From JBEDUK01 sp040414485 (GTDB lineage: Bacteria; Actinomycetota; UBA4738), in assembly GCA_040414485.1 (NCBI GenBank), contig JBEDUK010000096.1, positions 65,841-129,840 on the forward strand: a stretch of DNA of 64,000 nt, read 5' to 3'. Made by a program: the position numbers and the translations under genes. Positions 15,681 through 24,849 of the stretch are shown here, one piece after another; the stretch's first letter is position 1; every line of letters starts with the position of its first letter. The notes under the pieces are model-generated. The model saw only the letters and a list, made by a program, of their open reading frames with translations, was not told the origin of the DNA and did no database searches.

Positions 15681-16703
15681 ATGGTCATCGTCATGCAGGC
15701 CCACGCGAGCGAAGAGGAGGTCGCGGGCGTCATCGCCAAGATCGAGTCGCTCGGTTTCACGCCCCACGTCTCGCCCGGTTCCGAACGGACGATCATCGGC
15801 GTCATCGGCGACGAGCGGCCCGTCGAGCCGATCGTGTTCGAGGCATTGGCCGGCGTCGACCGCGTGGTGCGGATCCTCGCGCCGTTCAAGCTCGCCAGCC
15901 GCGAATTCCATCCCGCCGATCGGGTGATCCAACTGCCGAACGGCGTTCGGATCGGCGGCTCGTGCGGCGTCGCGATGATGGCCGGGCCGTGTGCCGTCGA
16001 AAACGCCGACCAGCTCGCCGCCGCGGCCGAGGCGGTCCATGCGGTCGGCGTCCGCGTGCTGCGTGGCGGCGCGTTCAAGCCCAGGACCTCGCCGTACGCG
16101 TTCCAGGGGCTCGGCGAGAAAGGACTGCTCCTGCTCCGCGAGGCGGCCGACCGGCTGGGTATGGCGGTCATCACCGAGGTGGTCACGCCGGAGGACGTGC
16201 CGCTGGTCGCCGAGCACGCGGAGATGCTGCAGGTCGGGGCGCGAAACATGCAGAACTACCGGCTGCTGCGCGCATGCGGCGACGCCGGCCGCCCGGTGCT
16301 CCTCAAGCGGGGCCTCGGGTCGACGATCGACGAGCTCCTTCAAGCGGCCGAGTACATCCTGGCCCACGGGAACGGCGACGTCGCCGTGTGCGAGCGGGGG
16401 ATCCGGACGTTCGAGACGGCCACGCGGTTCACGCTGGACATCAACGCCGTGCCCGTGTTGAAGCACGCCACGTCGCTGCCGGTGATCGTGGACCCGTCGC
16501 ATGCCGCCGGCCGCGCCGAATTCGTCCCGTCGATCGCGCTCGCAGCGGTGGCGGCGGGAGCCGACGGGCTGTTGATAGAGGTTCACCCGAACCCGGCCGA
16601 AGCGCTCTCCGACGGCGCGCAGTCACTGACGCCGGCGGCGTTCGCCTCGTTGATGCACGACGTGTCTCGCGTGGCGGCCGCGGTGGGGCGGCCGGCAGGC
16701 TGA
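15681..16703 (+). CDS. aroF: 3-deoxy-7-phosphoheptulonate synthase, type I-beta with N-terminal ferredoxin-like domain
   Basis: First committed step of the shikimate pathway: PEP plus erythrose 4-phosphate to DAHP. Residues 1-70 form the ferredoxin-like domain (MVIVMQAHASEEEVAGVI) that in Thermotoga-type enzymes gives Tyr/Phe feedback inhibition. The TIM barrel then carries MAGPCAVE, FKPRTSPYAFQG, QVGARNMQN, LLKRG, and IVDPSHAAG. ATG 15681 has GGAGGAA five bases upstream. ATG 15621, overlapping the aroH stop, would add 20 residues and may also be used. Confidence 0.95.
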   Translation: MVIVMQAHASEEEVAGVIAKIESLGFTPHVSPGSERTIIGVIGDERPVEPIVFEALAGVDRVVRILAPFKLASREFHPADRVIQLPNGVRIGGSCGVAMMAGPCAVENADQLAAAAEAVHAVGVRVLRGGAFKPRTSPYAFQGLGEKGLLLLREAADRLGMAVITEVVTPEDVPLVAEHAEMLQVGARNMQNYRLLRACGDAGRPVLLKRGLGSTIDELLQAAEYILAHGNGDVAVCERGIRTFETATRFTLDINAVPVLKHATSLPVIVDPSHAAGRAEFVPSIALAAVAAGADGLLIEVHPNPAEALSDGAQSLTPAAFASLMHDVSRVAAAVGRPAG

Positions 16704-16756
16704 CCTGGGTCGGTGCGCATCGAAGGCGAGCGACCTTCGCGCGGAGCGCACGAACG

Positions 16757-17725
16757 ATGACGAGCGCTGAGGGTCCGCCCGCCGGGACGCCCGGCACGCC
16801 CGGCACGCCCGGAACGCCCGGAACGCGCGCCGGCGCCGTCTCGATCGTCGGCGCCGGGCAGGTCGGCACCATGCTGGGCCTCGCGCTCATGCGAGATCGG
16901 GAGAGGGCGGGACTCGATTCCCTGACGCTGTTCGACCGGGACCAGGGCGTCGCGGCCGCCAGCCTCGGGCGCGGAGCCGGCGACGCCGTCGGAGCCGAAC
17001 TCGCCGCAGCATTCCGCGCCGACACGGTCGTCCTCGCCACACCGGTCGACCAGATCGTCAGCTTACTTGACGAATTTGGGACGCTCGTCCGCGAGGGCTC
17101 GCTCGTCATCGACACCGGCAGCGCCAAGGGCGCCGTGGTCGCCGCGATGCGACGGTCGGTGTCGCCCGACGCCCACGCGGTCGGCGGACACCCGATGGCC
17201 GGCACCGAGCGTCCCGGGCCGGCCGGCGCCGATCCCGAACGCCTCCGCGGAGCCACGTTCGTCCTCACGGCGGTGCGCGACGATCCGCCGGGCATGGAGC
17301 GCGCCGCGGAGCTCGTCCGCGGCGTTGGGGCGCGGCCGCTCGAGATGGACGCCGGCGAGCACGACGGGGCGGTCGCCTTCACCAGCCACCTCCCGCACCT
17401 CCTGGCGTTCGGGCTCGCCTACGCAACCGTCGCCGCCGCGACGGCGGCTCCCGCCGATCCAGGCGACCCGGCCGGCTTCGATGCGGGCCTGGCCGCGCTC
17501 ATCTCAACCGGGTTCCTGGGTACGTCACGCCTTGCCGAAAGCGACCCGGCCGCCACGGCCGCGTTCCTCGCTGCGAACGCGGACGCCGTGCAGCGGGCCG
17601 CGACCGCGTTCGGCGCCTCGTTCGATTCGCTCGTCCGACTGCTCAACGACCAGCGGAAGCTCACCGAGGCATTGGCGGCCGCGCGCGCCGCGCGGCGGGC
17701 ACTCGTGCCCGAGGCCGGCGCGTGA
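16757..17725 (+). CDS. tyrA: Prephenate dehydrogenase
   Basis: 322-aa NAD(P)-dependent oxidative decarboxylase, prephenate to 4-hydroxyphenylpyruvate. Rossmann motif VSIVGAGQVGTMLG follows a Pro-Gly-Thr repeat tail; VDTGSAKG (here IDTGSAKGAV) and GGHPMAGTERPG carry the substrate-binding His. FTSHLPHLLAF supplies the second conserved His. The N-terminal PGTPGTPGTPGT stretch is encoded by four near-identical 9-base units. The stop overlaps aroA (GTGA). Confidence 0.93.
   Translation: MTSAEGPPAGTPGTPGTPGTPGTRAGAVSIVGAGQVGTMLGLALMRDRERAGLDSLTLFDRDQGVAAASLGRGAGDAVGAELAAAFRADTVVLATPVDQIVSLLDEFGTLVREGSLVIDTGSAKGAVVAAMRRSVSPDAHAVGGHPMAGTERPGPAGADPERLRGATFVLTAVRDDPPGMERAAELVRGVGARPLEMDAGEHDGAVAFTSHLPHLLAFGLAYATVAAATAAPADPGDPAGFDAGLAALISTGFLGTSRLAESDPAATAAFLAANADAVQRAATAFGASFDSLVRLLNDQRKLTEALAAARAARRALVPEAGA
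16787..16822 (+). repeat. Four 9-bp tandem repeats inside tyrA
   Basis: Units ACGCCCGGC or ACGCCCGGA repeated four times in frame, encoding Pro-Gly-Thr. In-frame copy-number change would only alter the flexible N-terminal tail before the Rossmann fold. Confidence 0.8.
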
Positions 17726-19002
17726 GTCCGCTGTCCGGGGTTCGACGCGTGCCGGGGGACAAGTCGATCTCCCACCGCGCCGCCATCCTCGGCGCGCTGG
17801 CCGACGGACCGAGCGAGGTCCGAGGCTTCTCGCCCGCCGGAGACTGCACCGGGACGCTCCGCGCCCTGGCCGCGCTCGGCTGCCCGATCGAGCGGCACCA
17901 TGGCGGGGACATCCTCGTCCAGGGGCCGCTTGACCCTTCGGCGCGGGACGTGGGCAGGGTCGACTGCGGCCGGGCGGGAACCGCCATGCGCCTGCTGGCG
18001 GGCCTGGTCGCCTCGTTCCCGATCAGCGCCCGCCTCACCGGCGATCCGCAACTGCTCACCAGGCCGATGCGGCGGGTCGCGGAGCCGCTTCGATCCATGG
18101 GCGCCCGGGTCGGCCTCGCCGACGGCGATCACCCGCCGATCCACGTGACGGGCGGGCGCCTGCGCGGGATCGACTACGAGCTTCCGGTGGCGAGCGCGCA
18201 GGTCAAGAGCGCGATCCTGATCGCCGCGCTGCGGGCCGACGGTGAGACGACGGTCCGCGAACCGTGGCGGTCGCGCGACCACACCGAACGGATGCTCGGC
18301 GCGATGGGCGCGGACCTCCAGGCGAAGGACGGCTGGGTTCGGATCGAACCTTCGACCCTCCGGCCCGTCGATGTCACCATGCCCGGCGACCCGTCGTCCG
18401 CGGCATTCCTCTGGGCCGCCGGTGCCATGGTGCCGGGTTCGGACGTCACGGTCGAGGCGGTCGGATTGAATCCGACGCGCACCGGCTTCCTGGACGTCCT
18501 TCGCGCGATGGGCGCCGACGTGGAGGTCGCACAGACCGGCGAGGAGGCCGGCGAACCTGTCGGGCGCGTTCGCGTTCGCCACGCCGGACTGTCGGCGACA
18601 TCGGTCGAGCCGGCGGCCGTGCCCTCGCTGATCGACGAGCTGCCGCTGGTCGGGCTGCTCGCCACCCAGGCGGAGGGCACCACCGAGGTCCGCGGCGCGG
18701 AGGAGCTCCGCGTCAAGGAGAGCGACCGCATCACCGGCCTGGTCGAGGGCCTGCGCATGCTCGGCGCGGATGCCGAAGCGCTGTCCGACGGGTTCATCGT
18801 GCGCGGTCCTGTTCGGCTCCACGGCGGTGAGGTCGACGGCCTGCGCGACCATCGGCTCGCGATGACCTTCGCCGTGGCCGGCCTGGTGGTCTCGGATCCC
18901 GTCGCTGATCCCGTTCGGGTGGAGGGGCTGGCATTCGCCTCCGACTCCTTCCCCGGCTTCGCCGACACCCTCCGGTCCCTGGCGCGCGAGGACGCCGTGT
19001 GA
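17722..19002 (+). CDS. aroA: 3-phosphoshikimate 1-carboxyvinyltransferase (EPSP synthase)
   Basis: 426 aa; transfers the enolpyruvyl group of PEP to shikimate 3-phosphate. VPGDKSISHRAAILGALA at the N terminus, DCGRAGTAMRLLAG, the ASAQVKSAILIAALRADG block, and ELRVKESDRITGLVEGLR near the C terminus are all diagnostic. GTG 17722 overlaps the tyrA stop. The N-terminal LSGVRRVPGDKS is shorter than in enterobacterial enzymes. The stop overlaps aroE (GTGA). Confidence 0.96.
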   Translation: MSPLSGVRRVPGDKSISHRAAILGALADGPSEVRGFSPAGDCTGTLRALAALGCPIERHHGGDILVQGPLDPSARDVGRVDCGRAGTAMRLLAGLVASFPISARLTGDPQLLTRPMRRVAEPLRSMGARVGLADGDHPPIHVTGGRLRGIDYELPVASAQVKSAILIAALRADGETTVREPWRSRDHTERMLGAMGADLQAKDGWVRIEPSTLRPVDVTMPGDPSSAAFLWAAGAMVPGSDVTVEAVGLNPTRTGFLDVLRAMGADVEVAQTGEEAGEPVGRVRVRHAGLSATSVEPAAVPSLIDELPLVGLLATQAEGTTEVRGAEELRVKESDRITGLVEGLRMLGADAEALSDGFIVRGPVRLHGGEVDGLRDHRLAMTFAVAGLVVSDPVADPVRVEGLAFASDSFPGFADTLRSLAREDAV

Positions 19003-19892
19003 GCTCGCGCGTCCTGCTGATCGGCGACCCGGTGGCGCACAGCGTCTCACCCGCCATGCAGAACGCGGCGTTCCGGGCGGCGGATCTGGACTGGACATAC
19101 GAAGCGGTCACCGTCGCGCGCGACGGTCTGGCCGGCGCGTGGACATCGATCGAAACCGACCCGTCGGTCGTTGGGTTGAACGTGACGATCCCGCTCAAGG
19201 AGGCCGTGGTGCCTCACCTCGCACGGGTGGAGACGCACGACGGCTCGGTGAACACGATCGTCTTCGAAGTCTTCGATGTCTTCGACGCCGATGCGCGGGG
19301 CGCCGGTGGGTCGGGTCGGGTCGCCGTGGGCCACTCCACCGACGGCGTGGGGTTTCTGGCGGCGCTGCGCCGCGTGGATGGGCGGCCGCGGCGGCGCGCC
19401 GTGGTGCTTGGAACCGGCGGGGCCGCCCGCGCAGCCGCGGCCGCCCTTCGCGGTGATGGCTCCGAGGTCACCGTTCTCGGCAGGAACCACGAGCGCGGCC
19501 GGCGGCTGGCCTCGGATCTCGGCGTCGGGTTCGAACTGTGGGAACGGGACGCCCCAGGCGCAGCCGAACTGCTCGAACGGCACCTGGACGGCGCCGACCT
19601 GCTGGCGAACGCCACCCCGGTCGGGACCGGCGATGCGGGCGCGAGCCCGCTTCCCGGCGGGGTGCGTCTGCCCGCGGAGGTCACGGTCTTCGACCTCGTG
19701 TACCGTCCTCGCCGGACGGCGCTCCTCCGGCAGGCGGCGGAGCAGGGGTGCCGAACGGTCGAGGGGATCGAGATGCTGATCGAACAGGGCGCGCGTTCGT
19801 TCTCCCTGTGGACGGGACGCGCCGCGCCGACTGACGTGATGCGCGACGCCGCGTACGCAGCGCTCGGCACGGCGCCCGAAGCGGAGGTCTGA
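18999..19892 (+). CDS. aroE: Shikimate dehydrogenase
   Basis: 297 aa; NADPH-dependent reduction of 3-dehydroshikimate. GDPVAHSVSPAMQNAAF is the substrate-binding motif, VGLNVTIPLKEAV carries the catalytic Lys, and AVVLGTGGAARAAAAAL is the nucleotide-binding loop. NATPVGTGDAG and the C-terminal IEMLIEQGARSFSLWTG complete the family pattern. GTG start overlaps the aroA stop. Confidence 0.94.
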   Translation: MSSRVLLIGDPVAHSVSPAMQNAAFRAADLDWTYEAVTVARDGLAGAWTSIETDPSVVGLNVTIPLKEAVVPHLARVETHDGSVNTIVFEVFDVFDADARGAGGSGRVAVGHSTDGVGFLAALRRVDGRPRRRAVVLGTGGAARAAAAALRGDGSEVTVLGRNHERGRRLASDLGVGFELWERDAPGAAELLERHLDGADLLANATPVGTGDAGASPLPGGVRLPAEVTVFDLVYRPRRTALLRQAAEQGCRTVEGIEMLIEQGARSFSLWTGRAAPTDVMRDAAYAALGTAPEAEV

Positions 19893-19896
19893 GGCG

Positions 19897-21111
19897 GTGC
19901 GCTTCCTCACCGCCGGCGAGTCCCACGGGCCGGAGCTCGTGGTCATCGTCGAAGGGCTGCCGGCAGGTGTCTCCGTCCGCCAGGAGGCGCTCGACGAGGA
20001 TCTGGCTCGGCGGCAGCGTGGCTACGGACGAGGCGCGCGCTCCACGCGGATCGAACGCGACCATGCGGAGGTCGTCGCGGGCATCGCCGGCGGAACGACC
20101 ACCGGGGCGCCGGTGGCGATCCGGATCGTGAATCGGGACTTCGCGAACCAACCGGCCCAACCGAAGTCGTTGACGGCGCCGCGGCCGGGACACGCCGATC
20201 TGGCCGGCGGCATGAAGTACGGGCTCGACGACTTCCGGCTCGTCCGCGAGCGGGCCAGCGCGCGCGAGACGGCCGCGCGCGTGGCCGCCGGCGCGCTGGC
20301 CCGCTCGCTCCTGGCACATTTCGGCGCCGAGATCGGCTCGTTCGTCGTCGCCATCGGCGACCGTCGAATGGATCCCGCCGCGAACGTCTCCGAGATGGAC
20401 GCCTCGGCCCTGTGGGCGCTCGCCGGGCGCGCCGAGGACGACCCGGTTCGCTGTCCGGACCCCGACGCTTCGGCCCGGATGACCGCGGCGATCGACGCCG
20501 CGAAGGAGGCCGGCGAGACGCTCGGCGGCGTGTTCGTCGTCTTCGCGACCGGCGTTCCGGCCGGGCTCGGCAGCCACGTCCACTGGGACCGTCGGCTGGA
20601 CGGCCGGCTGATCGGCGCGCTGGGCTCGATCCACGCTGTCAAGGGGGCCGAGGTCGGCGACGCGTTCGCCCTCGCAGAGCTGCCCGGGACCGGCGCGGTC
20701 GACTCGATCGTCCGGACGGCGGAGGGGAGCGGTCTGGGCCGGCCGACGAACCGGGCGGGCGGCCTCGAGGGAGGGATGACGAACGGCCGTCCGGTCGTGC
20801 TCCGCGCCGCGATGAAGCCCTTGTCGTCCGTGCGCCGAGAGGTCGAATCGATCGACCTGCGCACCGGCGCGCCGGTGGATCCCGCCTATGTGCGCTCCGA
20901 CGTGTGCGCGGTTCCTGCGGCCGCGGTCGTCGGCGAGGCCATGGTGGCCTGGGTCCTGGCCGACGCGCTCACCGAGCGGTTCGGCGCGGACCGGCTCGAC
21001 GCCATGCTCGCCGCATTCGACGCGGTCCGGGCGGACGCTCGCTGGACGCCTCCGGCCGCGGGTGCGACGGATGTCATGGACGCCGCGATCGACGTGGACG
21101 CCGAACGATGA
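19897..21111 (+). CDS. aroC: Chorismate synthase
   Basis: 404 aa; reduced-FMN-dependent 1,4-elimination of phosphate from EPSP. MRFLTAGESHGPELVVIVEGLPAG, RRQRGYGRGARSTRIERD, the RPGHADLAGGMKYG block, RASARETAARVAAGA, and GGLEGGMTNGRPVVLRAAMKP are the conserved blocks. GTG 19897 is four bases after the aroE stop with GGAGG upstream. The stop overlaps the aroK-aroB fusion (ATGA). Confidence 0.97.
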   Translation: MRFLTAGESHGPELVVIVEGLPAGVSVRQEALDEDLARRQRGYGRGARSTRIERDHAEVVAGIAGGTTTGAPVAIRIVNRDFANQPAQPKSLTAPRPGHADLAGGMKYGLDDFRLVRERASARETAARVAAGALARSLLAHFGAEIGSFVVAIGDRRMDPAANVSEMDASALWALAGRAEDDPVRCPDPDASARMTAAIDAAKEAGETLGGVFVVFATGVPAGLGSHVHWDRRLDGRLIGALGSIHAVKGAEVGDAFALAELPGTGAVDSIVRTAEGSGLGRPTNRAGGLEGGMTNGRPVVLRAAMKPLSSVRREVESIDLRTGAPVDPAYVRSDVCAVPAAAVVGEAMVAWVLADALTERFGADRLDAMLAAFDAVRADARWTPPAAGATDVMDAAIDVDAER

Positions 21112-22784
21112 CCATGCCAGAGATCGCACCGACCTTCCTTCCGGCGCCGGACCTCATGCCGGGGAGGCCGAACCTGGTGGTCACCGGCTTCATGGGGACC
21201 GGCAAGACCACGGCCGGAAAGGAGGCAGCGCGCCTCCTCGGACTTCCATTCGTCGACCTGGACCGGCTGATCGAACAGCGCACCGGCCGGACGGTCCAGG
21301 ACCTCTTCGATCAGGAGGGCGAGGGCGGTTTCCGCGCGCTGGAACAGGCCGCGCTGAGGGATGCCGCTCGCCTGTCCGGAACGGTGATCTCCACCGGCGG
21401 CGGCGCCGTGCTGCACGATCAGGAGTTCGCGGACCTCAAGCGGACCGCGGAGGTAATGGTCCTCACCGCCGATCCGGCCGTCATGGTCGCCCGTGTTCGT
21501 GCCGGAGAGGGGCGGCCCCTCCTGCGCGACGAACGGTCGGTCGAGGATCGGATGCGCGACCTGTTCGCCGAACGGGCGGACCGCTACGCGGCGGCCGGCA
21601 CGCCCATCGACACCTCGCACGGCATCCGGAAGTCGGCCGCCCGCGAGGCGGTCGCGCGGTACCGGCAGAGCGTCGGCGCGGAGGCGTCGTTCGCACGGTT
21701 CGAGGTCCCAACCCCCGGAGGGCAAGGGTCGTCGGTACTGGTCGGCCGCGGGTCGACGGGCCGGATCGCGGAGGAACTGTGTGCCGCGCTTCCCCGATCA
21801 GCGCTGGCCGTCGTGGCGGCGGAGGATGTCGTCGGGGGTCCCGGCGGCCAGGCGGAACGGGTCTCGGCGTCGCTGGCCGCAGCCGGCATCCGCAGCGTCC
21901 GTGTGGCGGTGGCGGGGGGCGAACGGCGAAAGGACCTCGCCACGGCGACCTCGCTCTGGGACGCGTTCCGTGAGGCCGGCCTGTCACGGACGGATGCCGT
22001 GGTTGCGGTCGGGGGCGGCGCCACGCTCGACGCGATCGGGTTCGCGGCGGCCACGTACGCCAGGGGCGTTCCGCTCGTCAACGTGCCGACCACGCTGCTC
22101 GCGATGGTCGACGCGAGCCTGGGCGGCAAGGTCGCCATCGATCACGGCGATGCGAAGAACCTCGTCGGCGCGTTCCATCATCCGGCGGTGGTGATCGCGG
22201 ACCCGGACGCGCTGGCCACACTTCCCCCGGCGATCGTCCGGCACGGCCTGGCGGAGGCTGTCAAGGCGGCCGTCCTCGCCTCGCCCGCGATGCTCGACAT
22301 CCTCGATGCCGACCCGTTCGATGCGAACGGACTTCCCTCGCGCATCGAATGGATCGTCGAACAGGCGGTGCGGATCAAGGCCGCGTACGTCGCCGCCGAC
22401 GCGGCCGACCTGGGTCTTCGACACTCACTCAACCTCGGGCACACCTTCGCCCATGCGATCGAATCGGCGTCCGGATACGCGGTCGCGCATGGCGACGCCG
22501 TGGCCATCGGTACCGTCGCAGCCGCGCGGCTGGGCGAACGGTTCGGCATGACCCGGACCGGAACGGCCGTGCGTCTCCGGGCCACCTTCGAGCGTCTCGG
22601 GCTGCCGACGGACACGCCGGCGGAACTCGATCCGGACGCCATGGCGGCGGCGATGGGCGCAGACAAGAAGCGCCGGGCCGGCCGGTCGGTGTTCGTCGTC
22701 CCGGTCGACGGCGGCGCCGCACTATTGGAGGGCATCGAACCGGCGGAGGCCGTCCTGGCGCTCACCGGGAAGGGGGAGGCGTGA
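21108..22784 (+). CDS. Bifunctional shikimate kinase / 3-dehydroquinate synthase (AroK-AroB fusion)
   Basis: 558 aa. Residues about 20-180 are shikimate kinase: P-loop GFMGTGKTT (27-35), DLDRLIEQRTGRTVQDLF, EGEGGFRALEQ, STGGGAV and RPLL lid. After a linker, residues about 195-558 are dehydroquinate synthase: NAD site VAVGGGATLDAIGFAAATYARG, VPTTLLAMVDASLGGKVAID, AKNLVGAFHHP, HGLAEAVKAAVL, LRHSLNLGHTFAHAIE with the zinc ligands. The kinase consumes shikimate while AroB makes dehydroquinate, so the two act at non-adjacent steps. No internal stop or frameshift is visible. Both ends overlap neighbours. Confidence 0.95.
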   Translation: MTMPEIAPTFLPAPDLMPGRPNLVVTGFMGTGKTTAGKEAARLLGLPFVDLDRLIEQRTGRTVQDLFDQEGEGGFRALEQAALRDAARLSGTVISTGGGAVLHDQEFADLKRTAEVMVLTADPAVMVARVRAGEGRPLLRDERSVEDRMRDLFAERADRYAAAGTPIDTSHGIRKSAAREAVARYRQSVGAEASFARFEVPTPGGQGSSVLVGRGSTGRIAEELCAALPRSALAVVAAEDVVGGPGGQAERVSASLAAAGIRSVRVAVAGGERRKDLATATSLWDAFREAGLSRTDAVVAVGGGATLDAIGFAAATYARGVPLVNVPTTLLAMVDASLGGKVAIDHGDAKNLVGAFHHPAVVIADPDALATLPPAIVRHGLAEAVKAAVLASPAMLDILDADPFDANGLPSRIEWIVEQAVRIKAAYVAADAADLGLRHSLNLGHTFAHAIESASGYAVAHGDAVAIGTVAAARLGERFGMTRTGTAVRLRATFERLGLPTDTPAELDPDAMAAAMGADKKRRAGRSVFVVPVDGGAALLEGIEPAEAVLALTGKGEA

Positions 22785-23230
22785 ACGTCCTGATCCTGCA
22801 CGGCCCGAACCTCAACCTCCTCGGCGAGCGGGAGCCGGACGTCTACGGCACCATGACGCTCGCCGAACTGGACGGGATGTTGGCCGAGCACGCGGCGGCC
22901 CTCGCAATCACGGTCCAGTCGCGGCAGTCGAACTCCGAGGGCGAACTGGTCGACCTCATCCAGGGCGCCCGTGGATGGGCGGACGCCATCGTGATCAATC
23001 CGGGCGGCTATTCGCACACGAGCGTGGCCATCCGGGACGCGCTGGCGGGCGTCGCGCTGCCCGCGATCGAGGTGCATCTCTCCAATCCCAACGCGCGCGA
23101 GTGGTTCCGGCGCGAGGACCTGGTCGCCGGCGCCTGCACGGGCGTGATCGCCGGGTTCGGCGCGCGTTCCTACACGATGGCGTTGGACGCGCTGGCCGGG
23201 GCGGCGGACCGGGACGGGGGAACTCTGTGA
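22781..23230 (+). CDS. aroQ: 3-dehydroquinate dehydratase, type II
   Basis: 149 aa; trans-dehydration of 3-dehydroquinate to 3-dehydroshikimate. HGPNLNLLGEREPDVYG carries the catalytic Tyr and the Arg of the flexible lid (LGERE). QSNSEGELVDLIQGA, INPGGYSHTSVAIRDAL with the catalytic His, and EVHLSNPNAREWFR follow. Length is typical. GTG start overlaps the aroKB stop and its own stop overlaps the decarboxylase start, both as GTGA. Confidence 0.96.
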   Translation: MNVLILHGPNLNLLGEREPDVYGTMTLAELDGMLAEHAAALAITVQSRQSNSEGELVDLIQGARGWADAIVINPGGYSHTSVAIRDALAGVALPAIEVHLSNPNAREWFRREDLVAGACTGVIAGFGARSYTMALDALAGAADRDGGTL

Positions 23231-24849
23231 CGAACCGGCCGGCCGGCGACGAAGCCGAACGTCGCCCGCGACGGACGCCTGCCGGCGACCGCTTCGGCTG
23301 GCATCCGGACCCGGATCTGATCGGGCACGACGACCTCGAGGCGCTGGCCGCCGTCGGCGCGCTCGGCGACGACGCGTGGGGTGCGGCGATGGACTGGCTT
23401 CGTGACGAGGCCTCCAGGCGGCCCGTCGCCGGCCTTCCGTACGAGCAGATGCGGTCGGCGTTCTACGGCACGGAAGGCGGACCGCCGCCGGCGCCCGCGG
23501 GCCCGACGCCGTGGTCTGCGATCCTTGCGGAGATCCGCGAGCGGCTCCTGCCGTACCAGTACGCCGCGCAGCATCCGGCGCAGTTCGCGTACTTCACGCC
23601 GCCCCCGCTCCCGGTCGCCGCCGCCGCGGAGTCGCTCGCCGCGTGGCTGAACCAGGGCGTGGACGTGTGGGCCTGCAGTCCCTCGTCGGCGTTCGTCGAA
23701 GAGGAGGTCGTGACCTGGCTGCGCAGCCTGGTCGGGTTCGACGAGAGCGGATGGGGCGTCCTGACGTCCGGCGGTGTGATGGCGAACTTCATGGCGCTCG
23801 CCGTGGCGCGGGACGTCCACCTGCGGCGTCTCCGCGGACTCGACGCGCCTCCGCGCGGCGGCGCGCTCGACGGGGTGCGCGCCTACGCGAGCGACCAGGC
23901 GCACTTCTCGATCGCGCGCAGCCTGTCCTGGCTTGGATTCCCGCCGGAGACGCTTCGCATCGTTCCGTCCGACGACCGGTTCCGCCTTCGCGGTGACGCG
24001 CTGCGGGAGGCCGTGGAACAGGACCGCGCCGACGGGCTCCTTCCGTGGTGCGTCGCGGCGGTGAGCGGTTCGACGAACACAGGGTCGGTCGATGCCGTCG
24101 CCGAGTTGGCCGACGTGTGCGCCGCCGACGGCATGTGGTTCCACGTCGACGCGGCGTACGGAGGGGCGGTTCGGCTCTCGGAGCGGGATGCGTGGCGGGT
24201 ACCGGACCTCGAACGCGCTGACTCGGTCACCATCGATCCGCACAAGTGGTTCTTCCAGCCGTACGACATCGGCGCCCTGATGGTAAAGCAACATGACGAT
24301 CTGCTGATGACGTTCCACGGCGCGCCCGAGTACTACCGGCACCCGCGCCCGGACGAGGAGCCGCTCCATTGGTACCGGTACTCCTTCGAAGGAACCCGCC
24401 GCTTCCGCGCGCTCAAGCTCTGGGTTTCGTGGAAGCACCTTGGCACCAGCGGTTTCGGCCGGCTGATCGAATCGAACCTCGAGGTCGCGCAGCACCTCGC
24501 GCGGCGGTGCGCCGAGAGTGATGACTTCGAGGCGTGCCCCGCGGAACCCGAACTCTCGGTCGTGTGCTTCCGGCACCTCCCAGGCGGAGCCGAGGCGGCC
24601 GCGCGGATGGAGCCGGCCGCGCTGGACGCGCATCAGGACCTGCTGCAGCGGAGGCTCGAAGCCAGCGGTGAGGGGTGGGTCTCGACCACGACGTTGCGCG
24701 GCCGCACGTACCTTCGGGCCGGCGTCGTGAACTACCTCTCCACGCCCGAGGACGCGGATCACGTGCTGGCCACGCTTCGACGCATCGCGGGCGAGGAGGC
24801 CTTGGGCGGTGGGATGGAGGCGGCGACTACGGAGCCGTCACCTTCGTGA
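23227..24849 (+). CDS. PLP-dependent group II (aromatic L-amino acid type) decarboxylase
   Basis: 540 aa. The PLP lysine is K340 in DPHKWFF; HVDAAYGG supplies the Asp that contacts the pyridine nitrogen, and SPSSAFVEEEVVTWL and LTSGGVMANFMAL are family blocks. FTPPPLP at the substrate pocket and the overall pattern place it with tyrosine/tryptophan/DOPA decarboxylase-type enzymes; the exact amino acid is not determinable. Start GTG 23227 overlaps the aroQ stop. Its coupling to biosynthesis implies that aromatic amines are intended products, or that the enzyme balances the pool. Confidence 0.88.
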   Translation: MTNRPAGDEAERRPRRTPAGDRFGWHPDPDLIGHDDLEALAAVGALGDDAWGAAMDWLRDEASRRPVAGLPYEQMRSAFYGTEGGPPPAPAGPTPWSAILAEIRERLLPYQYAAQHPAQFAYFTPPPLPVAAAAESLAAWLNQGVDVWACSPSSAFVEEEVVTWLRSLVGFDESGWGVLTSGGVMANFMALAVARDVHLRRLRGLDAPPRGGALDGVRAYASDQAHFSIARSLSWLGFPPETLRIVPSDDRFRLRGDALREAVEQDRADGLLPWCVAAVSGSTNTGSVDAVAELADVCAADGMWFHVDAAYGGAVRLSERDAWRVPDLERADSVTIDPHKWFFQPYDIGALMVKQHDDLLMTFHGAPEYYRHPRPDEEPLHWYRYSFEGTRRFRALKLWVSWKHLGTSGFGRLIESNLEVAQHLARRCAESDDFEACPAEPELSVVCFRHLPGGAEAAARMEPAALDAHQDLLQRRLEASGEGWVSTTTLRGRTYLRAGVVNYLSTPEDADHVLATLRRIAGEEALGGGMEAATTEPSPS

